From: Clostridium aquiflavi
Lineage (GTDB): Bacteria; Bacillota; Clostridia; Clostridiales; Clostridiaceae
DNA: 64,000 bases
Reading direction: 5' to 3'
NCBI RefSeq assembly: GCF_031344075.1
Contig: NZ_JAVJAN010000025.1
Location: 1 to 64,000 of the forward strand
Notes under the pieces: model-generated
What the model was told of the DNA's origin: nothing
Seen by the model: the letters and a program-made list of their open reading frames with translations, nothing else
Database searches by the model: none
Program-made: the position numbers and the translations under genes
Shown: positions 8,357 to 18,055 of the stretch, piece after piece
Position numbering within the stretch: position 1 is the first letter of the stretch
Layout of the letters: each line of letters opens with the position of its first letter

Positions 8357-9655
8357 ATGAATTTTAACATTAATATTCCAGATGATGTTAGATTTATTCT
8401 TGAAACTCTAAAGAAAAATGGTCATGAAGCTTATATAGTTGGTGGATGTGTACGAGATAGTATACTTAATAATATTCCTAAAGACTGGGATATAACAACT
8501 AAAGCAAGACCCGAAGAAGTTATAAAATTGTTTGATAAAGTTATATTAACAGGGGTTAAACATGGCACAGTAACTGTACTTATAAATTCAGAAGGTTATG
8601 AAGTGACTACATATAGAATGGATGGAGAATATGAAGATAGTAGACATCCTAAAAAAGTAAATTTTGTATCAAATTTAAAAGAAGATTTAGCAAGAAGAGA
8701 TTTCACAATTAATGCTATGGCATATAATAAAGTAGATGGATTAATAGATTATTTTGAAGGAGTAGGTGATTTAAAGAAAAAAGTTATAAAAACAGTAGGT
8801 AATTCAGAAAAAAGATTTTCTGAAGACGCGTTAAGAATGTTAAGAGCTATAAGATTTTCATCACAATTAAATTTTAGTATTTCAAATGAGACATTAAATT
8901 CAATAAAAAACTTAAGAGATAGTATAAAAAACATATCCAAAGAAAGAATTAGAGAAGAATTTAATAAGATACTTTTGAGTAATACAAAAGGTATTGATGT
9001 TTTAAGAGAAACGGGCCTAATTGAGTATATTGTTCCAGAAATAATTAAGTTTTATGACTTCAAAATTGATAATATATATTATAATGATAATTTATATGCT
9101 CATACAATTATGGCTACTGAAGCAATAGAAAAAAAACTATATTTAAAATTAACTATGTTATTTCATAATTTAATTAAAATAAACAATGAAGATATAGAGT
9201 ATACTATTTTACAAGTTAAAAAGTTTTTAAAAGAATTTAAATATGATAATTATACAGTAAATAAAGTTACAACTTTGATAAGGTATATGAATAATTCTTT
9301 AAATACAAAATTAGAAATAAAACAAATATTAAATTTAATTAACTTAGATTTGTTTGAAGATTTGTTAAAAGTAAAAGAAGCTGAAATATTATCTCAAAAT
9401 CCATCATATAAGGAAGAAAGGTTATCAAAGTTGTTATATATTAGAGAAAATCTTAAAGACGTAATTTTTAATAATGAATGTTTTAACTTAAAGAATTTAA
9501 ATATAAATGGTGAGGATTTGATAAGTTTAGGTCTTGAAAAAGGAAAGAACATTGGTGAAATGTTAAATGAATTATTAGAATTAGTAATTATAAATCCAGA
9601 CTTAAATAATAAAGAAATCCTTATAGATATTGTAAAAGAAAAAATAAATTTATAA
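8357..9655 (+). CDS. cca: CCA-adding tRNA nucleotidyltransferase
   Basis: A 432-residue class II enzyme that builds or repairs the 3'-CCA of tRNA. The polymerase head has GGCVRD (29-34), the catalytic DWD (43-45), and RRDFTINAMA (113-122). The RNA-binding head follows (SEDALRMLRAIRFSSQLNF). The C-terminal half is helical with a diverged HD-like region (AHTIMATEAI) that lacks a full HD motif. Length fits the bacterial enzyme. The ATG follows AGAAAGG. A ComFB-like gene follows after 18 bases, so the two are probably cotranscribed. Confidence 0.95.
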   Translation: MNFNINIPDDVRFILETLKKNGHEAYIVGGCVRDSILNNIPKDWDITTKARPEEVIKLFDKVILTGVKHGTVTVLINSEGYEVTTYRMDGEYEDSRHPKKVNFVSNLKEDLARRDFTINAMAYNKVDGLIDYFEGVGDLKKKVIKTVGNSEKRFSEDALRMLRAIRFSSQLNFSISNETLNSIKNLRDSIKNISKERIREEFNKILLSNTKGIDVLRETGLIEYIVPEIIKFYDFKIDNIYYNDNLYAHTIMATEAIEKKLYLKLTMLFHNLIKINNEDIEYTILQVKKFLKEFKYDNYTVNKVTTLIRYMNNSLNTKLEIKQILNLINLDLFEDLLKVKEAEILSQNPSYKEERLSKLLYIRENLKDVIFNNECFNLKNLNINGEDLISLGLEKGKNIGEMLNELLELVIINPDLNNKEILIDIVKEKINL

Positions 9656-9673
9656 GGAAGATGTGAGGTTATT

Positions 9674-9952
9674 ATGGAAAAAGCAATAAATTATATGGAA
9701 ATATGGGTAAAAGAGTGTATGGAAAAGTTATTAATTGAAAATGATATGTGCAAATGTGATAAATGCAAAAAAGATATTTTTGCACTTGCCCTTAATAATT
9801 TAAAACCATATTATGTATCAACAAATAAAGGTGAAATAATGGCTAAAATAAGTGGGATGTATCAGCAATTTGAGACTGATATAGTAATAGAGGTTTCTAA
9901 AGCAATAGAAACAGTAAAAAAATATCCTAAACATACAGATGAAACATTTTAG
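9674..9952 (+). CDS. ComFB family protein
   Basis: A 92-residue protein resembling late-competence ComFB: an N-terminal helix with VKECMEKLL, a CKCDKCKKDIFALALNNLKPYYV core, and EIMAKISGMYQQFETDIVIEVSKAIETVKKYP at the end. The three Cys in CKCDKC match the family's metal-site pattern. ComFB-fold proteins of cyanobacteria bind cyclic dinucleotides; whether this one does is unknown. It is probably translated from the cca transcript (18-base gap). A strong terminator follows. Confidence 0.85.
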   Translation: MEKAINYMEIWVKECMEKLLIENDMCKCDKCKKDIFALALNNLKPYYVSTNKGEIMAKISGMYQQFETDIVIEVSKAIETVKKYPKHTDETF

Positions 9953-9982
9953 AGTGATATATAACTAATTAAAAATCCTATA

Positions 9983-10028
9983 AACTGACTTAAAATTATT
10001 TAAATATAATTTTAAGTCAGTTTTTTCT
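9983..10028 (+). terminator. Rho-independent terminator of cca-comFB
   Basis: A 17-base stem, AACTGACTTAAAATTAT with ATAATTTTAAGTCAGTT, followed by TTTTCTTT. Confidence 0.9.
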
Positions 10029-10183
10029 TTCGAAATTCTTAAGAATTTCAATGAGGGTTTTGTAATATTTTACTTTTATTATAAAGATAAGGCATATTTA
10101 AAAGCCTAAAAGGATTAGATTTTCTATCAACTAATAAAATATGGTAAAATTAACATGAATTTTAAATTATTAAGGAGGATCAA

Positions 10184-10876
10184 ATGAAAAGTTACAATAT
10201 TTTAGTTGTTGATGATGATAAGACAATAACTGAAGCAATAGAGGTATATTTAGTTAACGAAGGGTATAAAATTTTCAAAGCTTATGATGGTATACAAGCA
10301 TTAGAAGTTATAGATCAGCAAGATATACACCTTGTTATATTGGATATAATGATGCCGAATATGAATGGGACTAGAACTACTATTAAGATAAGAGAAGAAA
10401 AACAGATTCCAATAATAATGCTTTCAGCTAAATCAGAAGATACCGATAAGATATTAGGTTTAAACTTAGGGGCAGATGATTATATAACTAAGCCATTTAA
10501 TCCACTAGAACTTATAGCAAGAGTTAACTCTCAAATAAGAAGGTATACTAAGTTTTCTCCTTTAAAAGAAAATAACAATGTGATTACAGTAGGAGGGATA
10601 GAACTAAATAAGGAGAGTAAAGAAGTATTTGTAGATGGTGAGAATATAAGATTAACTCCATTGGAATTTAAGATTTTGACTCTTCTTATGGATAATCCAA
10701 ATAGGGTTTTTTCCATTGAAGAAATTTATGAAAGAGTTTGGAATGAACCGGTCTTTAACAATGTGGATACAGTTACCGTTCATATAAGAAGGATAAGAGA
10801 AAAGATAGAAATAAATCCTAAAGAACCAAGATATTTAAAGGTGGTGTGGGGAATTGGATACAAAATTGAAAAATAA
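10184..10876 (+). CDS. OmpR/PhoB family response regulator, VanR-like
   Basis: A 230-residue cytoplasmic transcription factor. The receiver domain has acidic D10/D11/D12, phosphoacceptor D54 in VILDIMMP, and K103 in TKPF. A winged-helix DNA-binding domain follows (about 135-230; LTPLEFKILTLLMDNPNRVFS, TVTVHIRRIREKIE). The ATG follows AAGGAGG. It overlaps the kinase gene by 23 bases, so the two form one signalling pair. VanR/VanS-like pairs usually respond to cell-envelope stress; no target operon is adjacent. Confidence 0.95.
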   Translation: MKSYNILVVDDDKTITEAIEVYLVNEGYKIFKAYDGIQALEVIDQQDIHLVILDIMMPNMNGTRTTIKIREEKQIPIIMLSAKSEDTDKILGLNLGADDYITKPFNPLELIARVNSQIRRYTKFSPLKENNNVITVGGIELNKESKEVFVDGENIRLTPLEFKILTLLMDNPNRVFSIEEIYERVWNEPVFNNVDTVTVHIRRIREKIEINPKEPRYLKVVWGIGYKIEK

Positions 10877-13118
10877 CAAAAAAATCAGATATACTAATTT
10901 ATTGATTTTACTCTTATGTATTATGATTTTACCTATTTTTATGAGCTCATCCAATAAATTTATTAGAGCTCAAAATAATACGAAGGTTGAACAATTTTTA
11001 GTAGATGTTATGAATGATGTATGTTTCTCAGCAAGGGACATGAATTATTATGTTAATGAATCAGATGGAAGTCTAAAAGAAGAAGCTATACAAAATCAAA
11101 TAAAATACTTAGAGAATGTTGATAGAGGTAGTTTGAATGATGTTACAAATGAAATTAAAAATTTTATGAGTGATAATGAAGAAAACAATAATTTACCTGA
11201 AAGTGATGAGGAAAAGCTTAAATTTCTAGAACACAATGAATATTATAATGAAATGGTAGATAGACGCAATAAATTAGAGGAAAAGCTTAAACAAGGTGAT
11301 GAAGCATATAGAGAAGAGGGTATAAAAAGTATACAAGATTACTTAGAAGACAAATATCAATATCTTGCAGAGTATAGAAATGTAGAATATTATATAGAAA
11401 AGAATGAAGAAGAAGAACCTATAACAAATATTAAAGGTAAATCAAAAAATGATATTATAAATGAAACTCAAAGCAATTATAAGTATTATATTATGTTTTT
11501 AAATATTAATTATAAAGTTCCAGAAGAAATTAATGTTTCAAACAGTTTAAAAGAATCCATTAATGGAACACATAATTATTATGGAATACAGAATCTTTAT
11601 AATAATAAACAAGTTATTGTTAGGATATCGAACCCATTAAAAAGTGGTGATGAAATAGCCAATGACATTAATGAAAAAAATGAAGAAAATTTTAAGGGAT
11701 ATGCTTTTCTAATTTTAACTTTATTAGATATTTTTATGATTATTATTTTAATATTGAAATGTAAAAAAACATTATATGTAATATTAAAGGATAATTTTAT
11801 AATAAGACTTTACAAGAATTTATTTATTGAAATAAGATGTTTAATTTTTGTATTATCTATAATATGTTTAAGATTTTTATATGATGTAGTATGTTGGAGT
11901 GATATACTATATTGGAATGATTTGTATACCCTCATTATAGTAGAGTTTATATCAATATATTTAGTGGTATCAGACATAAGAAATTTATATTTATTAAATA
12001 AAGAAATAAATATAAAAAATTATATTTGTAAAAAATCATTACTTTATAAAATGCTTTTTAAAATGAAAGAGTTAATGAAAGAAAGCTTTTTAATAAAATC
12101 AACTTCTTCAAGACTTATAATTTCAATAATAGTATTTATTACTTATGCTATTGTAGTATTTATACAAGCATATTGGATGGGGTATGTTGGATGGTGGCCT
12201 TACATGGAGCCATATGAGGTAATGAAATTAATACCTAGCATTATTTTTACAATATGTATAATAATGTATTTTCTTTTCGTTGCAAGGAATATCAATAGAA
12301 TAAAAATTGGTACAGATAATATATTAAAAGGAAATTATAATAATAAAATTGATGTAAAAGGAGCAATAATCCTTAAGGATATAGCAAATAATGTTATGAA
12401 TATAGAAGATGGGTTAGACAAGGCTATAGATAAGGCAGTTAAGAGTGAAAAAATGAAGGGAGAATTGATTACTAATGTATCTCATGATTTAAAGACTCCA
12501 CTAACTTCTATAATTAATTATATAGATTTATTAGATAAAGAAAATGTTTCAGAAGAAGATAAAAAAAGGTATTTAGAAATTCTTAAAGAAAGATCACTAA
12601 GACTAAAGGTTTTAATTGAAGATTTATTTGAAGCTTCAAAAGCAGCATCTGGAACTTTAGAATTAGATATGGAGAACTTAGATTTAGTAGCTCTTATTAG
12701 ACAGACTATAGGAGAATTTGAAAATGAAATAGAAAAATCTAATTTGCAATTTATAAAAAACATACCTGAAAAAAAATTATCTATATATGCTGATGGGAAA
12801 AAGACTTTTAGGGTATTCCAAAATTTAATATCTAATATACTTAAGTATTCTATGAAGAACTCTAGAGTATATATTGAAGTATTTGAAGAAAATGAATATA
12901 TATCAATAGTATTTAAAAATATATCAGAATATCAAGTTGATTTTACTGAAGAAGAAATACTAGAGAGGTTTAAAAGAGGTGATAGTTCAAGAACAACTGA
13001 AGGATCAGGTCTTGGATTATCAATAGCAAAAAGTTTAGTTGAATTACAAGGTGGACAGTTTACTATTAGTATTGATGGAGATTTATTTAAGGTAGTAGTT
13101 AATTTGAAAAAAGCTTAA
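10854..13118 (+). CDS. Membrane sensor histidine kinase
   Basis: A 754-residue kinase that partners the preceding regulator. The N-terminal helix (about 15-31) is followed by an extracellular region of about 240 residues, very rich in Glu and Asn and predicted to be partly coiled. Several helices follow (about 280-500), then HAMP-like sequence and DHp with His544 in NVSHDLKTPLTSI. The ATPase domain has an atypical N-box LISNILKYSMKNS and the G2 box GSGLGLSIAKSLVELQGG. The start is TTG at 10854 inside the regulator gene, with GGTGGTGTGGGG upstream. The unusual multi-helix middle region differs from a simple two-helix VanS. Confidence 0.92.
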   Translation: MDTKLKNNKKIRYTNLLILLLCIMILPIFMSSSNKFIRAQNNTKVEQFLVDVMNDVCFSARDMNYYVNESDGSLKEEAIQNQIKYLENVDRGSLNDVTNEIKNFMSDNEENNNLPESDEEKLKFLEHNEYYNEMVDRRNKLEEKLKQGDEAYREEGIKSIQDYLEDKYQYLAEYRNVEYYIEKNEEEEPITNIKGKSKNDIINETQSNYKYYIMFLNINYKVPEEINVSNSLKESINGTHNYYGIQNLYNNKQVIVRISNPLKSGDEIANDINEKNEENFKGYAFLILTLLDIFMIIILILKCKKTLYVILKDNFIIRLYKNLFIEIRCLIFVLSIICLRFLYDVVCWSDILYWNDLYTLIIVEFISIYLVVSDIRNLYLLNKEINIKNYICKKSLLYKMLFKMKELMKESFLIKSTSSRLIISIIVFITYAIVVFIQAYWMGYVGWWPYMEPYEVMKLIPSIIFTICIIMYFLFVARNINRIKIGTDNILKGNYNNKIDVKGAIILKDIANNVMNIEDGLDKAIDKAVKSEKMKGELITNVSHDLKTPLTSIINYIDLLDKENVSEEDKKRYLEILKERSLRLKVLIEDLFEASKAASGTLELDMENLDLVALIRQTIGEFENEIEKSNLQFIKNIPEKKLSIYADGKKTFRVFQNLISNILKYSMKNSRVYIEVFEENEYISIVFKNISEYQVDFTEEEILERFKRGDSSRTTEGSGLGLSIAKSLVELQGGQFTISIDGDLFKVVVNLKKA

Positions 13119-13189
13119 AACTTATAAGGTTAGTATTATTTAAAATATTAATTTTATATAGGTCTGTAGATTTAGGAATTTGATATATA

Positions 13190-13240
13190 AAAAGACTATC
13201 TCAAAAAATATATTTGTATATTTGAGATAGTCTTTTCTTC
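13190..13240 (+). terminator. Rho-independent terminator of the two-component operon
   Basis: AAAAGACTATCTCAAA pairs with TTTGAGATAGTCTTTT, then CTTCTT. Confidence 0.9.
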
Positions 13241-13245
13241 TTGTA

Positions 13246-13320
13246 TTATATATTAATGGAACATTGATATTGTAGTATAAGGTGGAATTAGACTTTGATT
13301 TTTATAATCTTTATTTTCAG
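13246..13320 (+). repeat. Dispersed intergenic repeat, subfamily B, diverged copy
   Basis: TTGATATTGTAGTATAAGG (13264-13282) matches the core of the repeats at 1-88 (TTGATATTTTAGTATAAGG on the minus strand) and 33193-33275, and the next 35 bases align with gaps. The leading GGCTATG block is eroded here. It sits in the 324-base gap between the kinase and hydrolase genes, whose remainder is AT-rich and featureless. Confidence 0.5.
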
Positions 13321-13442
13321 ACAGTCTGTTGAAAATATGATAATATATAACTATATGATGAAAAAGTAAGAAATAAATGATTGTTTTAAGAGTATGGTGT
13401 ATATAATTTATATAAATTAAATAATAGGAGATAAAGATAATA

Positions 13443-14414
13443 ATGGAAGATAAGATAATACTAACAATATGTATTGCATTATTAATAATTATAATTTTAC
13501 TTATATTTGCAGGAAACTATTTTTACAATTTTTCACTTAATCCCAATATATCAAAAGATAAAGTATTTGATAGCAACAAAAACTTTGGAAGTGAAGTAGT
13601 AAAGAAAGATGAAACTAGCGGAGAGGATAGAGAAGAAGATAGAGAATGGATATTAAATACATCAAAGTATAATGATATATATATAAAGTCATTTGATGAT
13701 TTAAATCTTCATGGATATCAAATCTTATATACTAATAATTCACAAAAATGGGTTGTTATGGTTCATGGATATACTGGTGAGGGTATGAGAATGGGAAGTA
13801 GAGCAAAGGCATTTTATGAAATGGGTTATAATATAGTAATACCAGATTTGAGAGGTCATGGTAAAAGTGAGGGGAATTATATTGGTATGGGATGGCACGA
13901 TAGAAAAGATATTATTGAATGGATTAATTATATAGTAAATAAAGATAAAGAATCTGAAATTTTATTATATGGTATTTCTATGGGTGCAAGTACTGTTATG
14001 ATGACATCAGGTGAAAATCTTCCAAGTAATGTTAAGGCTATCATAGAAGATTGTGGTTACACATCAGCTTGGGATGAATTTTCATATCAATTAAAAAGTA
14101 TGTTTAAATTACCTAAATTTCCAATAATGTATGCAGCAAGCGTTATTACTAAAATGAAATCAGGATATTTTTTAAAAGAAGCTTCAGCTATAAAACAAGT
14201 TAGTAAATCAAAGACCCCCATATTATTTATTCATGGAGAGGAAGATAAATTTGTACCATATTTTATGCTAGATAAGGTATATAATGCAGCGAAATGTGAA
14301 AAAGAAATATTAATAGTAAAAGAAGCAGGGCATTGTAAGGCTCATAAAGTTAATCCAGATTTATATTGGAATACTATAAAGAAATTTGTTGATAAGTATA
14401 TTAACTCTGTGTAA
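13443..14414 (+). CDS. Membrane-anchored alpha/beta hydrolase
   Basis: A 323-residue protein with an N-terminal membrane helix (residues 5-28), placing the catalytic domain outside the cytoplasmic face or at the membrane surface. The fold shows MVHGYTGEG (oxyanion loop), DLRGHGKSEG, the nucleophile elbow GISMGAS with Ser in the centre, an acidic residue in FIHGEEDKFVP and the catalytic His in EAGHCKAH. It resembles Bacillus YqkD and related esterase/peptidase-like proteins of unknown substrate. The ATG follows AATAGGAG. It is monocistronic and convergent with the chemoreceptor gene. Confidence 0.9.
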   Translation: MEDKIILTICIALLIIIILLIFAGNYFYNFSLNPNISKDKVFDSNKNFGSEVVKKDETSGEDREEDREWILNTSKYNDIYIKSFDDLNLHGYQILYTNNSQKWVVMVHGYTGEGMRMGSRAKAFYEMGYNIVIPDLRGHGKSEGNYIGMGWHDRKDIIEWINYIVNKDKESEILLYGISMGASTVMMTSGENLPSNVKAIIEDCGYTSAWDEFSYQLKSMFKLPKFPIMYAASVITKMKSGYFLKEASAIKQVSKSKTPILFIHGEEDKFVPYFMLDKVYNAAKCEKEILIVKEAGHCKAHKVNPDLYWNTIKKFVDKYINSV

Positions 14415-14442
14415 ACTATATAAAAATAAAATTAGCAATTAT

Positions 14443-14484
14443 AAAAGTGATATCTAGATTTTTATAATACTAGATATCACTTTT
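14443..14484. terminator. Bidirectional terminator between convergent genes
   Basis: A 15-base perfect stem, AAAAGTGATATCTAG with CTAGATATCACTTTT, flanked by A and T runs on both sides. It serves the hydrolase (plus) and the chemoreceptor (minus). Confidence 0.9.
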
Positions 14485-14505
14485 ATCTCATTAACAACTT
14501 TTATA

Positions 14506-16221
14506 TTAAATTTTAAATTTAGATATTTGGTTATTTAATTCTTCTACACTTTCTTTGGATTTTAGTACTTCTTCCATAATTGTATTAGATTTTTCATTTA
14601 TATTTGATACTTTTTCAGCAATATTTGAAGTTCCGTCTGCTCCTTCATTTGAAGCCATAGATACATGTCCAATTGTTTCTGTTACTTGTTGGAGTGAAGC
14701 TAAAAGTTCCTCAGAAGTAGAGCTGAATTCTAGTACAAGATTACTTACAAATTCTGCATCTGTACTATATTGATCTGCTATATTTAACATTGTATTATAA
14801 TCACTTTGTACATCTTCAGAAACAAAATTTAATAATTCATTAGAACTAGATGATAAATCATCAACTGATACTACAACTTTTTGAGTTATATTTTGTATTT
14901 CAATAACTGTATTTTTACATTCTTCTGCAAGTGTTCTTATCTCATCTGCAACCACTGCAAAACCACGTCCAGCTTCTCCAGCACGTGCAGCTTCAATTGC
15001 AGCGTTTAATGCTAAAAGATTTGTTTGAGTTGATATCTGCATTATTGATTCTGATAATACAGTAATTTGTTGTACTACTTGTGAATTTTCTATTGCTGTT
15101 TGTAATTTATATTTAGTTTGTAAAAAAATATTTATACTTTTTTCTTGTGAATTATTAACATTGAGTTTAGTAGTTATTGCCCTTTTATTTATTTCAGAAG
15201 CTTCTATAGCACCTTCTTGAGCTTTTTTTGATATAGAGTCAACAGCTTTTTCTATCTCATCTGCTGTTGCATTAATTTCTTGTGCTGATGCAGCAGTTTC
15301 TTCCATTCCTGCTGATAATTCTTCTGTAGTTGAGGATACATCTTCTATATTTTCATTTAAATTATTTATATTTTCTGAAATAGTGTTTACTATAGTTTTA
15401 ATACTGTCAGATTCACCTTTTACATTTCCAATCAAAAGTTTTAATGAGTTTTGCATACCAGTTATTGCATTTGAAATTTCACCTATTTCATCTTTTCTTC
15501 TCATGAACTTCTCAGGAAGAGTAATTGTGAAATCCCCTGTGGATACACGTTTTAAATGATTTACAGCAGTAGTTAATGGAACTGAGATAGATCTTGAAAT
15601 TGTAAAAGTTACTACATAACCAAGGCATACGATAATAAAAAATATTACTCCAAATAATTTTTTAGAAAGATTAAAATCTTCATTATTTTGATTATTTAGA
15701 CTATTTGCTAATTGAGAATTATATATAGCAATTTCTTTTAAGTTTGTTTGAAATTCAGATTGATTATTTTCAACAGTTTTAAATTCCTCAAGAGCTTCAT
15801 TCTGTTTTCCATCCATTGCTAGTTTAACTGCAGAATTCATTCCTTTTGTGAAATTTTTAAGATTACTTTCAACAATAGGAATTCTATCTAGTGCATATTG
15901 TTCATTAGCTATTTGTTTAAAGTTTGTCCAATTTGTGTTAAAAGTTTCTTGTCTAGTTTGAATGTCCTTTAATTTTTCGTTCTGCGTATCTTTGTCTTCT
16001 ATATTTAATAGTATGTAATATAAATCTGATTCTATAGCTCTAGCTTGATTTCTGTTATCATTTAACCATTCAATACTTAATAAGTTTTGTTTATACATTT
16101 CTGCCATGCTTTTATTTGACTTCGCAATATAATAATATCCGATTCCACTCATAATACTAATTAATATTAATGCTATTAATGATAGAATTATTAGTTTAAA
16201 TCTTATCTTAAGATTATTCAT
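14506..16221 (-). CDS. Methyl-accepting chemotaxis protein with 4-helix-bundle sensor
   Basis: A 571-residue transmembrane chemoreceptor. TM1 spans residues 10-32, a four-helix-bundle periplasmic-type sensor about 33-185, TM2 about 188-210, a HAMP domain ends near DEIGEIS, and a long signalling coiled coil carries QTNLLALNAAIEAARAGEAG and ADEIRTLAEE, the CheA/CheW-contacting hairpin. The ligand is unknown. The ATG follows AGGGGGT. It is monocistronic, with no chemotaxis genes nearby. The 378 bases upstream (16222-16599) hold the divergent start of the radical SAM gene and a small ATGCAA-ggt-TTGCAT palindrome near 16268, and nothing else I recognise. Confidence 0.94.
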   Translation of the reverse strand: MNNLKIRFKLIILSLIALILISIMSGIGYYYIAKSNKSMAEMYKQNLLSIEWLNDNRNQARAIESDLYYILLNIEDKDTQNEKLKDIQTRQETFNTNWTNFKQIANEQYALDRIPIVESNLKNFTKGMNSAVKLAMDGKQNEALEEFKTVENNQSEFQTNLKEIAIYNSQLANSLNNQNNEDFNLSKKLFGVIFFIIVCLGYVVTFTISRSISVPLTTAVNHLKRVSTGDFTITLPEKFMRRKDEIGEISNAITGMQNSLKLLIGNVKGESDSIKTIVNTISENINNLNENIEDVSSTTEELSAGMEETAASAQEINATADEIEKAVDSISKKAQEGAIEASEINKRAITTKLNVNNSQEKSINIFLQTKYKLQTAIENSQVVQQITVLSESIMQISTQTNLLALNAAIEAARAGEAGRGFAVVADEIRTLAEECKNTVIEIQNITQKVVVSVDDLSSSSNELLNFVSEDVQSDYNTMLNIADQYSTDAEFVSNLVLEFSSTSEELLASLQQVTETIGHVSMASNEGADGTSNIAEKVSNINEKSNTIMEEVLKSKESVEELNNQISKFKI

Positions 16222-16599
16222 TATATTCTGAACCCCCTTTTTATATTTTCGACATAATTATACAACACATGCAAGGTTTTGCATATATATTACAAAAAAT
16301 TAAATCTGTATAAATTTAGTGATAATTTATTAAAAGATATGTGCAAAGATTTAACTAACTTATTAGTTAAAGAAAATTCTTTATATTGCTTTCAATAAAT
16401 TCTAGAGCATTATGGCATTTGTTATTAAAATTAACCATTGTTCCATGACTTAAATTTATTTAAAAACGGAATAGTTACAAAGTGTTTAAATTAGATAAAT
16501 TATGGATAAAATGTTTAATAATTGATTAAACATTATGATTACAAATAATGTTTATCTAGTGTAAATTAGAATAATATTATAATAGTAGAGGTATTTTTT

Positions 16600-17487
16600 A
16601 TGAATTACGATAAAATTATTTATAGACCACCAATAGAATCAAATACTTTATTATTACAAGTAACATCAGGATGTTCGCATAATAGCTGTGCATATTGTAA
16701 CATGTATAAAAATATAAAATTTCAAAAAGAGGACTTGAATCAAATAGAAGAGGACTTAAAAGAAGCAAGTAGATTACATAAAGATGATTCAAGAATTTAT
16801 TTATTAAACGGAGATCCATTTATTTTAAATACAGAAGAATTAAAAAACATAGCTATTTTAATAAGAAAGTATTTACCTAAATGTAAGACAATAGCTATGT
16901 ATGCTTCAATAAAAAGCATTAAATTAAAGACTATAGATGAATTAAAAGAATTACGCAAGCTTGGAATCAATGATTTATATATTGGTTTAGAAAGTGGAAA
17001 TGATGAGGTTCTTTTAAATATTAATAAAGGAAATGCTTCAAAAGACGCTTTAGAGCAATTAAGAAAATTAGATGAAGCAGGAATAGGATATTATTGTATG
17101 GTTATGACTGGTGTTGCTGGAGCAGGTAAAGGAATAAGAAATGCTACTGATACAGCAAAATTATTAAATAAAGTAAATAGTAAGGGGATTTTTCCATTAT
17201 CTTTAATATTAATGTCAGGAACAAAGTTAAATTCAGATTGCTTGCTTGGAAAATTCAAAGAAGCAACAGAATTGGAAAGATTAGTAGAATTAAGAACTTT
17301 GATAAAAAACTTAAATGTTAATGAAAATACATTGTTTAGTTCAAAACATGAATCAAATTTTATACAAATGTCTGGAAAATTACCAAGAGATAAAGAAGAA
17401 TTTATTAAAAGATTAGATATAATACTTGAAAATTATGATGAAATGAGATTAAAATTTGAATTTAACAGAAATTTAAGAAGTTTATAA
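16600..17487 (+). CDS. Radical SAM protein
   Basis: A 295-residue iron-sulfur enzyme using S-adenosylmethionine. The cluster motif is C25-x4-C30-x2-C33 in GCSHNSCAYCNMYK. The first spacing is one residue longer than the common CX3CX2C, but recurs in a clostridial subfamily with GCTHNxCTFC. NGDPF and YIGLESGNDEVL are the SAM-contacting GGE-like and later strands, and a LMSGTKL stretch closes the barrel. No substrate can be assigned; it is not HemN-, BioB- or MiaB-like. The ATG follows AGAGG. The next small gene starts 72 bases later and may be cotranscribed. Confidence 0.88.
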   Translation: MNYDKIIYRPPIESNTLLLQVTSGCSHNSCAYCNMYKNIKFQKEDLNQIEEDLKEASRLHKDDSRIYLLNGDPFILNTEELKNIAILIRKYLPKCKTIAMYASIKSIKLKTIDELKELRKLGINDLYIGLESGNDEVLLNINKGNASKDALEQLRKLDEAGIGYYCMVMTGVAGAGKGIRNATDTAKLLNKVNSKGIFPLSLILMSGTKLNSDCLLGKFKEATELERLVELRTLIKNLNVNENTLFSSKHESNFIQMSGKLPRDKEEFIKRLDIILENYDEMRLKFEFNRNLRSL

Positions 17488-17559
17488 TATTCGTACCATT
17501 TATATTAAATCTGAATACTATAAGAGTATGAAATGATAACTTAAGTAGGAGGATTTTAA

Positions 17560-17790
17560 ATGAATGGTTATCAGCTGATAATGAAAGTTCAACAAAAAAT
17601 GCAGGATCCAGTATTTGCTCAAAGATTTTATAAAACAGTTGGAGATCTTAAGGGAGTACCTGGACTTCAACAAGAAGTACTTAGAATTGCTCAAATACAA
17701 GATGAAAGAAAAAGAGAAAAAGCATTAGACAAATTACCTAGCAAGGTAAAAAAAGCGGTTCAAGATTTATTATCAATGATAGAAAATTAA
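17560..17790 (+). CDS. Small conserved hypothetical protein
   Basis: A basic, helical, soluble protein of 76 residues with no Cys and no membrane segment. The N-terminal NGYQLIMKVQQKMQDPVFAQRFYKTV and C-terminal PSKVKKAVQDLLSMIEN look like an all-helical single domain. I do not recognise the family. The ATG follows AGGAGGA at ideal spacing. It is followed by a clear terminator, which supports it as a real gene. Confidence 0.75.
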   Translation: MNGYQLIMKVQQKMQDPVFAQRFYKTVGDLKGVPGLQQEVLRIAQIQDERKREKALDKLPSKVKKAVQDLLSMIEN

Positions 17791-17880
17791 TAAGGTCATA
17801 GTAACAAAAATATTTAACTAAATTTAAGCTGATTAGAATTTATTCAATTATAATTTTCAAAAATTAAATATTAAGCTAAG

Positions 17881-17918
17881 AAGCATCTAAAATAATTTAT
17901 ATGTTTAGATGCTTTTTT
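17881..17918 (+). terminator. Rho-independent terminator
   Basis: AAGCATCTAAA pairs with TTTAGATGCTT, followed by TTTT. Confidence 0.88.
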
Positions 17919-18055
17919 AGTGTATTTTTTAGTAAATTCTAATTTGGTTTGCAAATAAATATCAATTTTATATCTAATTTTTTGGAAATATGGCGAATAT
18001 GTAGTATAATAGCCAATATACTAATAGAAACCAAAGAAAAATTAGGAGAATAAAA

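Noticed and set aside
8749..8940. Minus-strand frame inside cca, and many similar antisense frames
   Set aside because: They lie within strongly conserved genes, lack ribosome sites and have the composition expected of antisense AT-rich coding DNA.
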